Assembly: GCA_030590485.1 (NCBI GenBank)
Contig: JAUUYL010000008.1
Coordinates: forward strand, 1-45,480
DNA: 45,480 nt
Direction: 5' to 3'
Origin: Lentisphaerota bacterium
GTDB lineage: Bacteria > Verrucomicrobiota > Kiritimatiellia > UBA8416 > JAUUYL01
Position 1 is the stretch's first letter. Each line of letters opens with the position of its first letter. Made by a program: the position numbers and the translations under genes. Shown piece by piece: positions 32,661-41,551 of this stretch. Below the pieces are notes generated by a model. The model ran no database searches and was not told where the DNA came from. It was given only the letters and a program-made list of their open reading frames with translations.

Positions 32661-33259
32661 GCTGACCTTTCTTTGCTTGGCAGGTGACCGGTATGGTTTG
32701 ATGTCTTCAGAACTGCCAGCCCAGAGGACAGCCAGTACGCCATAAGAGAGACAGATGCATTATCGATTGCCAGCAATGTGGATTCATGTGGTTTCTTACC
32801 ACCCAGCAATCCTATAAGACTCAATATAATATTCCCATGCGCGACAACGAGCACCTTATCGCCGTCCTCATGGTTATGACGCAGTCGATTGATAAAGCGC
32901 ATCATGACATCGCATTCTTCTTCAACCTGGCTCCTGCGTTTATCGTCTAATGTCTCGGGGCTCGACATAAAATGGTCTTTGCATACTTCAATCAGTTCTA
33001 TTGTCTCTGTGCGGGAAGTCTCAGGATGCTGCTTGATGATAGCTCTTGCCGTCTCGCTGGCTCTTTGCGCGATACTGAAATAAATATGATCAAACTTCTC
33101 ACCGGCAAGATACTTGGCGACGATAAATGCCTGCTTCTTGCCCAGCCCGGTCAATGGCGGGTCTTCGACTCCACTATCGCTCTGCCCTTCGCATTGTCCG
33201 TGACGCACAAAGTATATTAGAAGAGGATGCCCTTTTACCTTTTCATTAAATAGTTTCAC
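32657..33259 (-). CDS. Histidine phosphatase family protein
   Basis: A phosphoglycerate-mutase-like phosphatase: the catalytic His lies in IYFVRHGQCEGQSD, with a second conserved His in VLVVAHGNIILSLIG and Arg in QRASETARAI. 200 residues, cytosolic. Overlaps of 4 nt on both sides tie it to the D-aminoacylase and lipoprotein genes. The substrate is not predictable from sequence. Confidence 0.87.
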   Translation of the reverse strand: MKLFNEKVKGHPLLIYFVRHGQCEGQSDSGVEDPPLTGLGKKQAFIVAKYLAGEKFDHIYFSIAQRASETARAIIKQHPETSRTETIELIEVCKDHFMSSPETLDDKRRSQVEEECDVMMRFINRLRHNHEDGDKVLVVAHGNIILSLIGLLGGKKPHESTLLAIDNASVSLMAYWLSSGLAVLKTSNHTGHLPSKERSA

Positions 33260-34845
33260 AGAAATCGACCTCCCCTGTTCTCGCTCAGCTTTCCGGAGTC
33301 AATGGTATGGACACCGTTGACAAATACATGTTCAATACCTTCTGAAAGCCTATGAGGATCGCCATAATTGGACTTATCGCTAAATGTTTTCTCGTCAAAC
33401 ACTATAATATCCGCTTTCATTCCTTTTTCAATAGCTCCCCTGTCCGAAATCCTGAATTGTTTTGCGGGCAATGTCGTCATTTTACGAATAGCCTCTTCCA
33501 GCGGCATCATTTCCTTATCCAGCACCATCCTGATAAACCTGGGGAAACTGCCGTATGCTCTTGGGTGTGGGTAGTCTTGGCTCAGCGGGCCTGCGATGGA
33601 ACGCAGGGAGGCATCGCTACCGAGCATTACATATGGTTCCTTGAGAATTGTCTCCATGTTATCCTGACTCATGCCGGCGAAGAATGCGCCGGTTTGCAAT
33701 TCATCAGTCTCAATAATATGCAATATGGCATCAACAATATCCAACCCGAGACTTTCTGCTGCCTCGACAAGCGCTGTTCCCTGAAAGCGTTTATTGTCCG
33801 GGTGCGTAGTGGAGCCAATGGTAATATACCCCCATTCGTCTGCGCTGCGTTCAGCGGTGAGCTCTTCGTAAATGCGTTTTCGTTCAGACTTGTCACGCAG
33901 GCGTTCCATGATTGCGCCTTGACCACCTTCCGCCGCCCAGGCGGGAAGAATCACATCGAGTTCAGTCGCGCCTGCCAGATAAGGATATCTGTCAGCGCAG
34001 ACTTCTATACCCTCTTCTCTAGCACTGCTAATAAGATCAAGTGCCTCATCTATAAGACCCCAGTTATTCTTGCCGGATGTCTTAAGATGTGAAATCTCGA
34101 CTCTGGTTCCTGCCTCCCTGCCGATTGAGATAGCTTCCTTTATCGCTTCCAGAAGCTGACCACTTTCGCTTCGCATATGGCTCGTATAGATTCCATCCTT
34201 TTCGGCGGCCGTTTTTGCCAGCTCCACAAGTTCCTCACGCGGGGCGTACATACCTGGCGCATAGATCAGCCCGGAACTCAGTCCGTGCGAGCCTTCATCC
34301 ATGCTTTTGCGAAGAAGATCCTTCATTGTCTTGAGTTCGTCTGGCGTCAGCATTCTGTTCTCGTAACCAGCGACACCAACGCGCAGAGTATTGTGCCCTG
34401 TCAGTAGAACTACGTTCGGGGCGGGACTTTGTGCTTCGAGTAAAGAACGATACTCGGCGACGCTGCTCCATTGGCCGGGATATTCTTTATCCCGCCAGTC
34501 GGAGGGCATGTGATAATCGCCCACAAGTGGAGCTGCGGAAGCACCACAATTGCCCACGACTTCGGTTGTAATACCCTGGAATATCTTACTGGGTGAAGAT
34601 GGTTCAATAAGCAGATACGCGTCCGAATGAGAATGCGCATCTATGAAACCGGGGCAAACAATTTTGCGTGAAACGTGCCCGCCGCGGGCGGGTCCGCAGG
34701 CGGCGGAAAACGTGAAACGTGAAGGGACTTTGGATAAATTACCTATTTCGGTGATGGTATCGCCTGTGATTCCAATGTCTTTGACTTCCGGTAAGGCGCC
34801 GGTACCGTCAAAAACAGTCCCACCGGTTATTATAAAGTCTAACAT
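33256..34845 (-). CDS. D-aminoacylase / N-acyl-D-amino-acid deacylase
   Basis: An amidohydrolase-superfamily zinc enzyme that removes acyl groups from D-amino acids. Conserved parts: CPGFIDAHSHSD (metal His pair), TTEVVGNCGASAAP (metal Cys), YTSHMRSES and VEISHLKTSG (metal His), MLGSDASLRS (catalytic Asp) and HPRAYGSFPR. Odd: residues 41-60 (PSRFTFSAACGPARGGHVSR) replace the usual short linker before VCPGFIDAH and are encoded by a repeat-like insert at 34666-34725 that keeps the frame. It lies between strand and active-site loop, so the fold may tolerate it. Overlaps the downstream gene by 4 nt; the upstream gene ends 3 nt before it. Confidence 0.88.
   Translation of the reverse strand: MLDFIITGGTVFDGTGALPEVKDIGITGDTITEIGNLSKVPSRFTFSAACGPARGGHVSRKIVCPGFIDAHSHSDAYLLIEPSSPSKIFQGITTEVVGNCGASAAPLVGDYHMPSDWRDKEYPGQWSSVAEYRSLLEAQSPAPNVVLLTGHNTLRVGVAGYENRMLTPDELKTMKDLLRKSMDEGSHGLSSGLIYAPGMYAPREELVELAKTAAEKDGIYTSHMRSESGQLLEAIKEAISIGREAGTRVEISHLKTSGKNNWGLIDEALDLISSAREEGIEVCADRYPYLAGATELDVILPAWAAEGGQGAIMERLRDKSERKRIYEELTAERSADEWGYITIGSTTHPDNKRFQGTALVEAAESLGLDIVDAILHIIETDELQTGAFFAGMSQDNMETILKEPYVMLGSDASLRSIAGPLSQDYPHPRAYGSFPRFIRMVLDKEMMPLEEAIRKMTTLPAKQFRISDRGAIEKGMKADIIVFDEKTFSDKSNYGDPHRLSEGIEHVFVNGVHTIDSGKLSENRGGRFL
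34666..34725. repeat. In-frame repeat insertion inside D-aminoacylase
   Basis: CGTGAAACGTG occurs at 34667-34677 and again from 34711 (continuing as CGTGAAACGTGAAGG), 44 nt apart. Between them lies a GC-rich palindromic core (CCGCCGCGGGCGG). The CGTGAAA tandem is of the style of the degenerate spacers elsewhere in the window. The insert is close to 60 nt and leaves no stop. Confidence 0.6.
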
Positions 34846-34848
34846 CTC

Positions 34849-35472
34849 CTAATCATCATCCTCAAAGTCATCGTCACCCGTCTCTGCAAGAACTTTATCA
34901 GCGTGTTTTCTCAGCTCCGCCGGATCCGATAAGTCTGGTGCTTCAAGCGCAGCTTTTGACCCCTTGCCTTCCGGGACTTTCCCGCCCAGCATGATAACTA
35001 CTTCTTCCTGGACTTCTTCCAGTTCATCCAGCCGCAGTGATGGATCCGGAACAACAAATGTCTCTCCTGTCTGTCGGTGTTCATAGACCCGGATCTTTCC
35101 GCCGTCTCTACCAATTTGAACATCCCGTTCTATCAATATCCTTTTGCGTTCAAGCATGATGGTTAAGATATAGCGAACATTAATCTTATCGGGATCATCA
35201 TCTTCCATCAGCTTGCGCAGAAGTGACTCGGCCGTTTCCTTCTGAAGTGCTTCATCTTCGGGTGGTGGCGGCATTCTAAAAACACCTTTCCACATACTGT
35301 ATGCCTGGCTATTTTCTTTATGCTCGGTCCAGCAATCACCACAAAAGTCGGTACGGGCGTAGCCTTCTTCGCCAAATGCCAATGCGGCGTAATATTCCTG
35401 CTTATCCAGAAACGGTTTCTCGCAAGCTGTACAGGCTTCACTTCTTGATTTTATGTCCCATTCTTGTGCCAT
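34849..35472 (-). CDS. Zinc-ribbon protein of unknown function
   Basis: 207 residues with a four-cysteine N-terminal ribbon (C14, C17, C44, C47; SEACTACEKP and TDFCGDCWTE), a helical middle (ESLLRKLMEDDDPDKINVRY), a strand-rich stretch (RDGGKIRVYEHRQTGETFVV) and a very acidic C-terminus (ETGDDDFEDDD). Proteins of this layout occur in Planctomycetes and Verrucomicrobia, without known function. It is the first of six minus-strand genes with overlapping or nearly touching ends, ending with the RlmL-like gene. Confidence 0.72.
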   Translation of the reverse strand: MAQEWDIKSRSEACTACEKPFLDKQEYYAALAFGEEGYARTDFCGDCWTEHKENSQAYSMWKGVFRMPPPPEDEALQKETAESLLRKLMEDDDPDKINVRYILTIMLERKRILIERDVQIGRDGGKIRVYEHRQTGETFVVPDPSLRLDELEEVQEEVVIMLGGKVPEGKGSKAALEAPDLSDPAELRKHADKVLAETGDDDFEDDD

Positions 35473-35473
35473 T

Positions 35474-35556
35474 GCTTGGTTCCCTGTTCCGAGGTTTAGT
35501 GGCTCGTGAGCTATTCCTTTTTTTGGTTCCCCGTTCCCGGTTCACGGTTAGCGGAA
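35474..35556. repeat. Degenerate GTTCC/GGTTC tandem spacer
   Basis: Units such as GGTTCCCTGTTCC and GGTTCCCCGTTCCCGGTTCA occupy the spacer between rimO and the zinc-ribbon gene. Confidence 0.65.
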
Positions 35557-35586
35557 CCAACCCTTGAACCTCTGAACATTGAACCC

Positions 35587-36936
35587 TTATTCAACCTTCT
35601 TTCCTACCATATCGTAGTCGAGTTGCTTAATATACCTGACTTTTATGAATTTGCCAATGTCTTCCTCGCTGGTGCCTCTAATGAATATTTCGCCGTCTAT
35701 CTCGGGAGCAAGGCGTTCGGACCGGCCTATAAATATGCCATCATCTTCGGGGTGGAATTGCTCTACGAGAACGTTTGCTTCCGTATTGATCAATTCTTGG
35801 GATTTCTCATCAACGATATCCCTCTGTGCTATCATAAGTTCATGTCGTCGCTCTTCGGCAATTTCACGTTCCGGAACATTCTTCATATCAAATGCGGGTG
35901 TATTATCTTCCGGCGAATAGACAAACACGCCCAGATGGTCAAAGCGCATTGCCTTGACAAAATCCAGGAGATGACCGAAATGCTCTTCTTCCTCGCCGGG
36001 AAATCCTACCAGACAGGTGGTGCGCAAGGCGACGCCGGGCAATGTGTTGCGAATACGTGTTATCATGTCTTCCAGTTGATCGGCAGTTTCCGCGCGCCTC
36101 ATCCCTTTCAGGATATCTGGATGACTGTGCTGAATAGGAATATCGAGATAACGGCAGATAACAGAATTTTCTGCCATTACAGCAAGCAGATCATTGGTGA
36201 CTCCTGTTGGATAGCCATATAGCAATCGTACCCAATGATCTCCGCCCAGAGAGCTGAGCTCCTTAAGCAATGTTGGCAGCCCAACGCCATTATCTATGTC
36301 TTTACCGTATGCCATGATATCCTGAGCGATAACATCCAGTTCCTTGATACCGTTCTCCAGCAGGCGTGATGCTTCAGAAAGAATATTATCTAGTGATCTC
36401 GAACGTCGCGAACCACGGATTGATGGTATGGCGCAGAATGAACATTTATGGTTACAGCCTTCCGCTATCTTGAGATAAGCATATGGTCCGCCTGTAAGAA
36501 CAAGTTCGGGAAACTCAGGTTCATAAAGTTTCACGGCTTCATCTGAAACCTCGACAAGACCTTTGTTGTCCCCAGTGATGATCTGCTCGGCTATTTCGCC
36601 TATCTTTTCCAATTCATCAAGACCGATAAACGCATCAACATCCGGAAACAATTCCTGCATATTGTTCTTATAACGCTGTGACATACAGCCGGCGACCAAG
36701 ATAGCTTTGCACGAACCTTCTTTCTTAAGATCACAAATGGACAGTATGGTTTCTCTGGATTCTTCTCGTGCGGCTTCGATGAACGCGCATGTGTTGACTA
36801 CTACTATATCTGCTTCGCCCGGATCCGGCACAAATGCCATACCGTATTTGAGGAGGCTACCTGCCATCACTTGTGAATCGACGAGATTTTTGGCGCAACC
36901 TAAACTTATTAATCCAACAGATAGATTTGTAGTCAC
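35587..36936 (-). CDS. rimO: Ribosomal protein S12 methylthiotransferase RimO
   Basis: A radical-SAM enzyme that adds a methylthio group to the conserved Asp of ribosomal protein S12. Domains: UPF0004 with cluster cysteines beginning VGLISLGCAKNLVDSQVM, radical SAM core with CNHKCSFCAIPSIRG (CxxxCxxC), and a C-terminal TRAM region. I chose the GTG at 36936 (VTTNLSVGL), which gives 449 residues as in other RimO and falls 25 nt after the rodZ-like stop; an in-frame ATG at 37071 would add 45 unrelated residues and overlap that gene. Confidence 0.93.
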   Translation of the reverse strand: MTTNLSVGLISLGCAKNLVDSQVMAGSLLKYGMAFVPDPGEADIVVVNTCAFIEAAREESRETILSICDLKKEGSCKAILVAGCMSQRYKNNMQELFPDVDAFIGLDELEKIGEIAEQIITGDNKGLVEVSDEAVKLYEPEFPELVLTGGPYAYLKIAEGCNHKCSFCAIPSIRGSRRSRSLDNILSEASRLLENGIKELDVIAQDIMAYGKDIDNGVGLPTLLKELSSLGGDHWVRLLYGYPTGVTNDLLAVMAENSVICRYLDIPIQHSHPDILKGMRRAETADQLEDMITRIRNTLPGVALRTTCLVGFPGEEEEHFGHLLDFVKAMRFDHLGVFVYSPEDNTPAFDMKNVPEREIAEERRHELMIAQRDIVDEKSQELINTEANVLVEQFHPEDDGIFIGRSERLAPEIDGEIFIRGTSEEDIGKFIKVRYIKQLDYDMVGKKVE

Positions 36937-36961
36937 TATTTCCAACCCCCAGTCGGTTCTA

Positions 36962-38032
36962 TTACTTATAGTACGGTTCAGGCGGGTTGATGACCACGTT
37001 AAGTTCCAGAGGCTGTGCGATGGGTGGCGGGAGGTCTGCCGCAGCAGGATCGACGTTTGCTTTTCGGACAAGGCTGGACAGGCCGGAAATCAAAAGAACA
37101 ACCATGACTATGATGGCTATCATGACGGGCATAGACGTCAGAGACAACTCAAACGTCTTGAAATCCGGTAATTTACTGGTCATTTTCTTGCAGGCGATCC
37201 TCAGATCCAGCAACTGTTCGCCTGAAAACTTCTGGAATCTACGTAAATACTCCATCCCTACTTCGTTAATCGCATCCAATTTCTCGCCCAATGATTCCGC
37301 CAGAGATGGGCCGGTATCTTCAGCCTCCTCTTCAACCTTTTCTTCCGGCTGAACTGACTGCTGGGGCTTTTCTGAAATCACTGATTCGGTCGGCTGAGCA
37401 GGTTTAGTTGGTTCAAAATTATGTGATGCAGAAGAGACTTTGGCATCTCTGGAAAAACTGAACAAATCATCTTCCTCTGATGTGACCGCTGATAAGTCGT
37501 CTTTCGGAGATGAAATAGTTTCTGCGGTTGCTGGTTCAATTGTTGGTATCGGTTCCGGCTCAGCCGCAGGTTCGAAGACTTGAACAGGTTCTTCTTTGCG
37601 GATCGGTCTTGGCGTGAAAGTCTTTTTTGCTTCTATGGGTGCAGCTTCTTCCTGCTCACCTTCTTCACGGGCGGATTTCTTAAAGAAGGACATAACACGC
37701 GAGACAATATCATTGCCATCGCCTTCCTTTTCGTCTTCATCCATGATGTCGTGCTGTGGCTCTTCCGGCTTCTTGTCGGGCCGTATGCCACCATTTTCAG
37801 GAGCAACGAAGCGTGTAAGATATTCCTCGATAAGAGGTGCTGAGTCGATGCCGACCTGTTCTGAGAAGAGTCGGATAAATCCTTTTCCGTAAATCGTTGC
37901 GGCAACCTTGCTGAAGTCTTCGTTCTCAAGGTCTTCTACCATCTGAGTTTTCATCCGGGTCACGGCAGCAATTTCGGATGTTGTCAGACCCCTGTCCAGA
38001 CGTGCCTGTTTAAGTTTCTTACCTAATGCCAT
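36962..38032 (-). CDS. RodZ-like HTH membrane protein
   Basis: An N-terminal HTH_25 domain (about 1-75: KKLKQARLDRGLTTSEIAAV, then YGKGFIRLFSEQVGID) as in RodZ, which links MreB to the rod-shape machinery. Next comes a long low-complexity region rich in Glu and Pro (about 85-245), a helical stretch, one TM helix (about 301-322) and a periplasmic tail of only 34 residues. RodZ of E. coli has a structured periplasmic domain, absent here. Immediately upstream of rimO, as in many genomes. Confidence 0.83.
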   Translation of the reverse strand: MALGKKLKQARLDRGLTTSEIAAVTRMKTQMVEDLENEDFSKVAATIYGKGFIRLFSEQVGIDSAPLIEEYLTRFVAPENGGIRPDKKPEEPQHDIMDEDEKEGDGNDIVSRVMSFFKKSAREEGEQEEAAPIEAKKTFTPRPIRKEEPVQVFEPAAEPEPIPTIEPATAETISSPKDDLSAVTSEEDDLFSFSRDAKVSSASHNFEPTKPAQPTESVISEKPQQSVQPEEKVEEEAEDTGPSLAESLGEKLDAINEVGMEYLRRFQKFSGEQLLDLRIACKKMTSKLPDFKTFELSLTSMPVMIAIIVMVVLLISGLSSLVRKANVDPAAADLPPPIAQPLELNVVINPPEPYYK

Positions 38033-38040
38033 AATATGAA

Positions 38041-38070
38041 GAATGGTTAATGGTTAATGGTTAATGGTTG
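38041..38070. repeat. GGTTAAT tandem repeat
   Basis: The heptamer GGTTAAT occurs several times in succession in the 77-nt spacer between ftsK and rodZ. Confidence 0.8.
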
Positions 38071-38109
38071 AGTGACAATTTTCTTCATCAATTAAATTAC
38101 ACCTATTCG

Positions 38110-40581
38110 TTATTTCTCGTCGTTTTCCTCGATTACGATTGCATCTTCAACCTCTTCATCGGAAACATAGTTGATTTCTTCGTTAAAGTCATCTTCTTCC
38201 GCTTGGGTCTCTTCTTCCTCAACCATCGTTTCCTCTGGTTCCGGCTGAGGGGCTGGTTCAGTAAATGCCTCGTCGTCTGTATCATTCTGTGGTATTTCCC
38301 CATCTAAATCAACAAGTATCTCCCGAGGATCTGAGCCACGCGGTGGGCCAATAACTCCTCGTTCTTCGAGAATATCAATCATGCGGGCAGCCCTGGTATA
38401 GCCGATTCGCAGGCGTCTTTGCAGTGAGGATGTTGAAGCGCGGCGGGTTTCCCTTATAATCTCGATAGCCTGAACAAGAAGCTCATCATCTTCGCCTGAA
38501 TCCATGCCAAAAACGGTCTTTTTCTCCAGTTTCTTCTTAATCTCAACGTCAAAACTTGGACCAGCCTGAGCTTTTACAAAGTCCACGACCTTCTTCATTT
38601 CGGAGTCTGAGGTCCATGCACCCTGAGAGCGAATCATTTTATTGGCACCTGGCAACAGGAAGAGCATATCTCCATTGCCCAGGAGTTTTTCTGCACCTGA
38701 TGCATCCAGAATCGTCCGGCTGTCGGTCTTCTGCGCAACCTGGAACGCTATTCTGGCAGGGAAGTTGGCCTTGATGGTGCCTGTAATAACATTAACTGAG
38801 GGTCTTTGAGTAGAAAGAATCATGTGGATACCTACGGCCCTTGAGAGCTGCGCAAGTCTTGCCACACAGTTTTCTATTTCCGCCTGATCCACGAGCATCA
38901 AGTCGGCAAGTTCATCAATCACAATCACTATATATGGTATTTTTGCGGGAGGGGCTTTCTTCTTCTCGTCGCCTTCGCCATCACTGAAGAGATCTTCCTG
39001 TGTTGCGACTTCACGAGTATTGTAGCTCTCGATATTCCGCACTCCGACCTTGGCGAATAGTTTATATCTTTTCTCCATTTCGTTAATCGCCCACCGCAAA
39101 CCTAGACTTACTTTCTTGGGATCGGTTATGACAGGAACAACAAGATGCGGCAGATCATTATACATGGCAAATTCTACAATCTTGGGATCCACCAGGATTA
39201 ACCTCAATTCGTCAGGTGACTTGGCCATCAAGAGTCCTGTTAACAGAGTGTTCATACAAACCGTCTTGCCTGCTCCGGTGGCGCCGGCCACCAGCAGATG
39301 AGGCATCTTTGCCAAATCGGCAATAATAACATTCCCGCCAACATCCTGACCAAGTGCCAGGGGTACATGCGCCTCGCCTGACTGCCATTCTGCACTCTCA
39401 ATCACATGGCGAATATTCACCGTGTTAGCACTCAGATTCGGAACCTCTACTCCCACAACGCCTTTCCCTGGAACTGGTGCCTGAACACGAACATTGTGCG
39501 ATTTAAGTGATAACGCGAGATTATTGGCGAGGCCAGCTATCTTTTCAACGCGAACACCTGCCGCCGGCAGAAGTTCATAGCGCGTCACAACCGGTCCTTT
39601 TTCAACATTAGTGACTTCGGCTTCAATGCCGAAATCTGCCAATGTCTCGATCATAATTCTCGTTGTTGTCTCGACATCCACATTGATAGTCTGTGGAGGA
39701 ATCTGATCAAGCAAATCTAAATGCGGCAGTTTATAATTTAATGGTGCACCGGACCCTGTAACAGGCGTTTCCTTGCGTACAGGTTTCTTCATAACCTCTT
39801 TGAGCGATTTTTTCTTCGCAACTGGTGCCGGCTTGGGCTCAGGTTTTCGGGCTTCGCGTTCTTCTTTCTTTGCCCGTTGGGCTTCCTGGCGTTCCTGTTT
39901 CTGAAGCTTTTTCTCAAGACGTTTGCGTTGTTTTTCGATCTCGCGTTCCCGCCGCTCTATAAGCTTACGTTTATCCTGTCCGTCGGCATGCCGATCCTGC
40001 ATCAGCCTGACTATGGAACCGAAAAATCCGGTAACCAGCCAGAAACCACTGACTATATTCTCTGTCCCTACCAACATCAGGACCGCCGCGCAAAATGTGG
40101 CCCATACCAGAATGCCTGCGCCGATAGAACTTAGCCATTTAACAAAAACACAGCTCATAATCATCCAGCCGAGAACGCCTCCTGGCGGATGCGGCAGGTT
40201 CAGTTGTGCAGAAACGTTTGTCCACATGTCCGGCTTCAGCTCGACGCTCAAAACAAGCATCATGACTGCAAGCGTTCCCCACATGACTCTTGGCCAGACT
40301 TGCTCCTCTTCGTTAAACACCAGAATTGTACCCATAATAAGGCACCACAATGGAGTCAGATAAGCCCCCACCCCAAATGCGACCAACAGGCATAATGATA
40401 ACCAAGCACCAATCAAACCAATAGAATTGGAGATAGGATCATTTGGCGGATATTGCAGAGCGCTGATATCGTGCCAATCATAGGATAATAAGCCCAGTAA
40501 ACTAAAAAGAAATAGAGCATAGAATAAGATGCCCCAGATTTTTCTCAGCCCTTGCTCAGTTCGTTTCTTCTTCTTTGCCAT
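38110..40581 (-). CDS. ftsK: DNA translocase FtsK/SpoIIIE
   Basis: Hexameric DNA pump at the division septum that clears chromosome ends and activates XerCD. About four to five TM helices in residues 17-190, a charged coiled linker (about 200-270), then the RecA-like motor with Walker A VAGATGAGKT (about 431-440) and VIVIDELADLM, and the winged-helix gamma domain (TSSLQRRLRIGYTRAARMID). Odd: gamma normally ends the protein, but here some 60 more residues of very acidic sequence follow (DNDTDDEAF... EDAIVIEENDEK style). Its start overlaps the end of ybbR by 26 nt. Confidence 0.93.
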   Translation of the reverse strand: MAKKKKRTEQGLRKIWGILFYALFLFSLLGLLSYDWHDISALQYPPNDPISNSIGLIGAWLSLCLLVAFGVGAYLTPLWCLIMGTILVFNEEEQVWPRVMWGTLAVMMLVLSVELKPDMWTNVSAQLNLPHPPGGVLGWMIMSCVFVKWLSSIGAGILVWATFCAAVLMLVGTENIVSGFWLVTGFFGSIVRLMQDRHADGQDKRKLIERREREIEKQRKRLEKKLQKQERQEAQRAKKEEREARKPEPKPAPVAKKKSLKEVMKKPVRKETPVTGSGAPLNYKLPHLDLLDQIPPQTINVDVETTTRIMIETLADFGIEAEVTNVEKGPVVTRYELLPAAGVRVEKIAGLANNLALSLKSHNVRVQAPVPGKGVVGVEVPNLSANTVNIRHVIESAEWQSGEAHVPLALGQDVGGNVIIADLAKMPHLLVAGATGAGKTVCMNTLLTGLLMAKSPDELRLILVDPKIVEFAMYNDLPHLVVPVITDPKKVSLGLRWAINEMEKRYKLFAKVGVRNIESYNTREVATQEDLFSDGEGDEKKKAPPAKIPYIVIVIDELADLMLVDQAEIENCVARLAQLSRAVGIHMILSTQRPSVNVITGTIKANFPARIAFQVAQKTDSRTILDASGAEKLLGNGDMLFLLPGANKMIRSQGAWTSDSEMKKVVDFVKAQAGPSFDVEIKKKLEKKTVFGMDSGEDDELLVQAIEIIRETRRASTSSLQRRLRIGYTRAARMIDILEERGVIGPPRGSDPREILVDLDGEIPQNDTDDEAFTEPAPQPEPEETMVEEEETQAEEDDFNEEINYVSDEEVEDAIVIEENDEK

Positions 40582-41551
40582 CTATTGCTTCCCATTTCTT
40601 CAAGACCACCTTTACACGATCAGGATCGACCGTAACCGTAACATCCGATATAGCAGGCGGCAGATGAACATTCAGCGGTAATTCATGCTCTTTGCCGCCC
40701 TCGAGGCCCGTACAATCAATAAATACTTTTATAGTCTCACTGATGATGCTTTTTACCAGATCAGGTCTGCCATGCAGCGACAAATTAACTGTTGCCGGCT
40801 TGATTTGCGCACTCATAGTTTTTTCACGATCCATAATGGCGAAAACCGTAAAATTTGTCCATTCTCTGCTGATAGATTCCGTAACAATATTGACCGTTAC
40901 CATGATTTCTGCTGGCTCGATCTTGGAGACCCAGGTCGCGCTGGGTGATATCGCATCAAGGGTCCGCGTGAATGATTTAACCCGCTCATCAACATCGATA
41001 GGTTCCGTCTCGATCACAACATTTTCCTCGATCATTCTCTGCAATTGCTGACGCGGTCCGCGAACAGTGACCACCTTGGGTTCATAATCAATTTCCACTT
41101 TGCCCTTCAACGGCGTACCTATTGCAGTCGGCTTGGCGACGGAAAACTGCTGTTCGTCTTCCATGTCAAAAGTAAGATCAACAACGCTTGGTATAATGGC
41201 TACGGGTCGCACACCTGCAACTCCGCTTATGTCGCTCTTGCGAATAGGAACTTTCTCTGAACCAGCAGAAGATATAACCGTTGGCTTAACGTCAACCTGA
41301 AGATGGTTAGGATCTATGCGGCGCAAATCATCAAACGAACCCCTGAAAGTTATTTCAACCGATGTTGGATCCTGATCAAGAACAGCTATGCCCTCTTTTA
41401 CTGTTACTACAACTGGTACTTCAAAGGTCAGCTCTTCGTTTGTAGCTCCATGAATCGCGAAGAACGTTAACATTGCCAAAACAAAAGCGGTGAGCTTAAG
41501 CCCCCAGTTATTGAGAAACAAATCTCTTATCACTTCTTTGCTATTGACCAT
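40556..41551 (-). CDS. YbbR-domain protein (CdaR-like)
   Basis: A membrane-anchored regulator of the diadenylate cyclase. One N-terminal TM helix (WGLKLTAFVLAMLTFFAIHG) is followed by about three YbbR beta-domains facing the periplasm: the EVPVVVTVKEGIAVLDQDP and VEIDYEPKVVTVRGPRQQLQ type strands are typical. 331 residues. Overlaps cdaA by 11 nt and ftsK by 26 nt. The usual third gene, glmM, is not next to it. Confidence 0.85.
   Translation of the reverse strand: MVNSKEVIRDLFLNNWGLKLTAFVLAMLTFFAIHGATNEELTFEVPVVVTVKEGIAVLDQDPTSVEITFRGSFDDLRRIDPNHLQVDVKPTVISSAGSEKVPIRKSDISGVAGVRPVAIIPSVVDLTFDMEDEQQFSVAKPTAIGTPLKGKVEIDYEPKVVTVRGPRQQLQRMIEENVVIETEPIDVDERVKSFTRTLDAISPSATWVSKIEPAEIMVTVNIVTESISREWTNFTVFAIMDREKTMSAQIKPATVNLSLHGRPDLVKSIISETIKVFIDCTGLEGGKEHELPLNVHLPPAISDVTVTVDPDRVKVVLKKWEAIDGKEEETN

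Noticed and set aside
33352-34092. 246-codon plus-strand open frame
   Set aside because: Antisense to D-aminoacylase, which has all its family motifs.
35506-36222. 238-codon plus-strand open frame
   Set aside because: Antisense to the rimO 3' end; composition is that of a shadow frame and rimO motifs are clear on the other strand.
38041-38070. Origin-type iterons
   Set aside because: GGTTAAT repeats lie between rodZ and ftsK with no initiator gene or AT-rich melting region of the usual kind, and similar-style repeats occur in several spacers.
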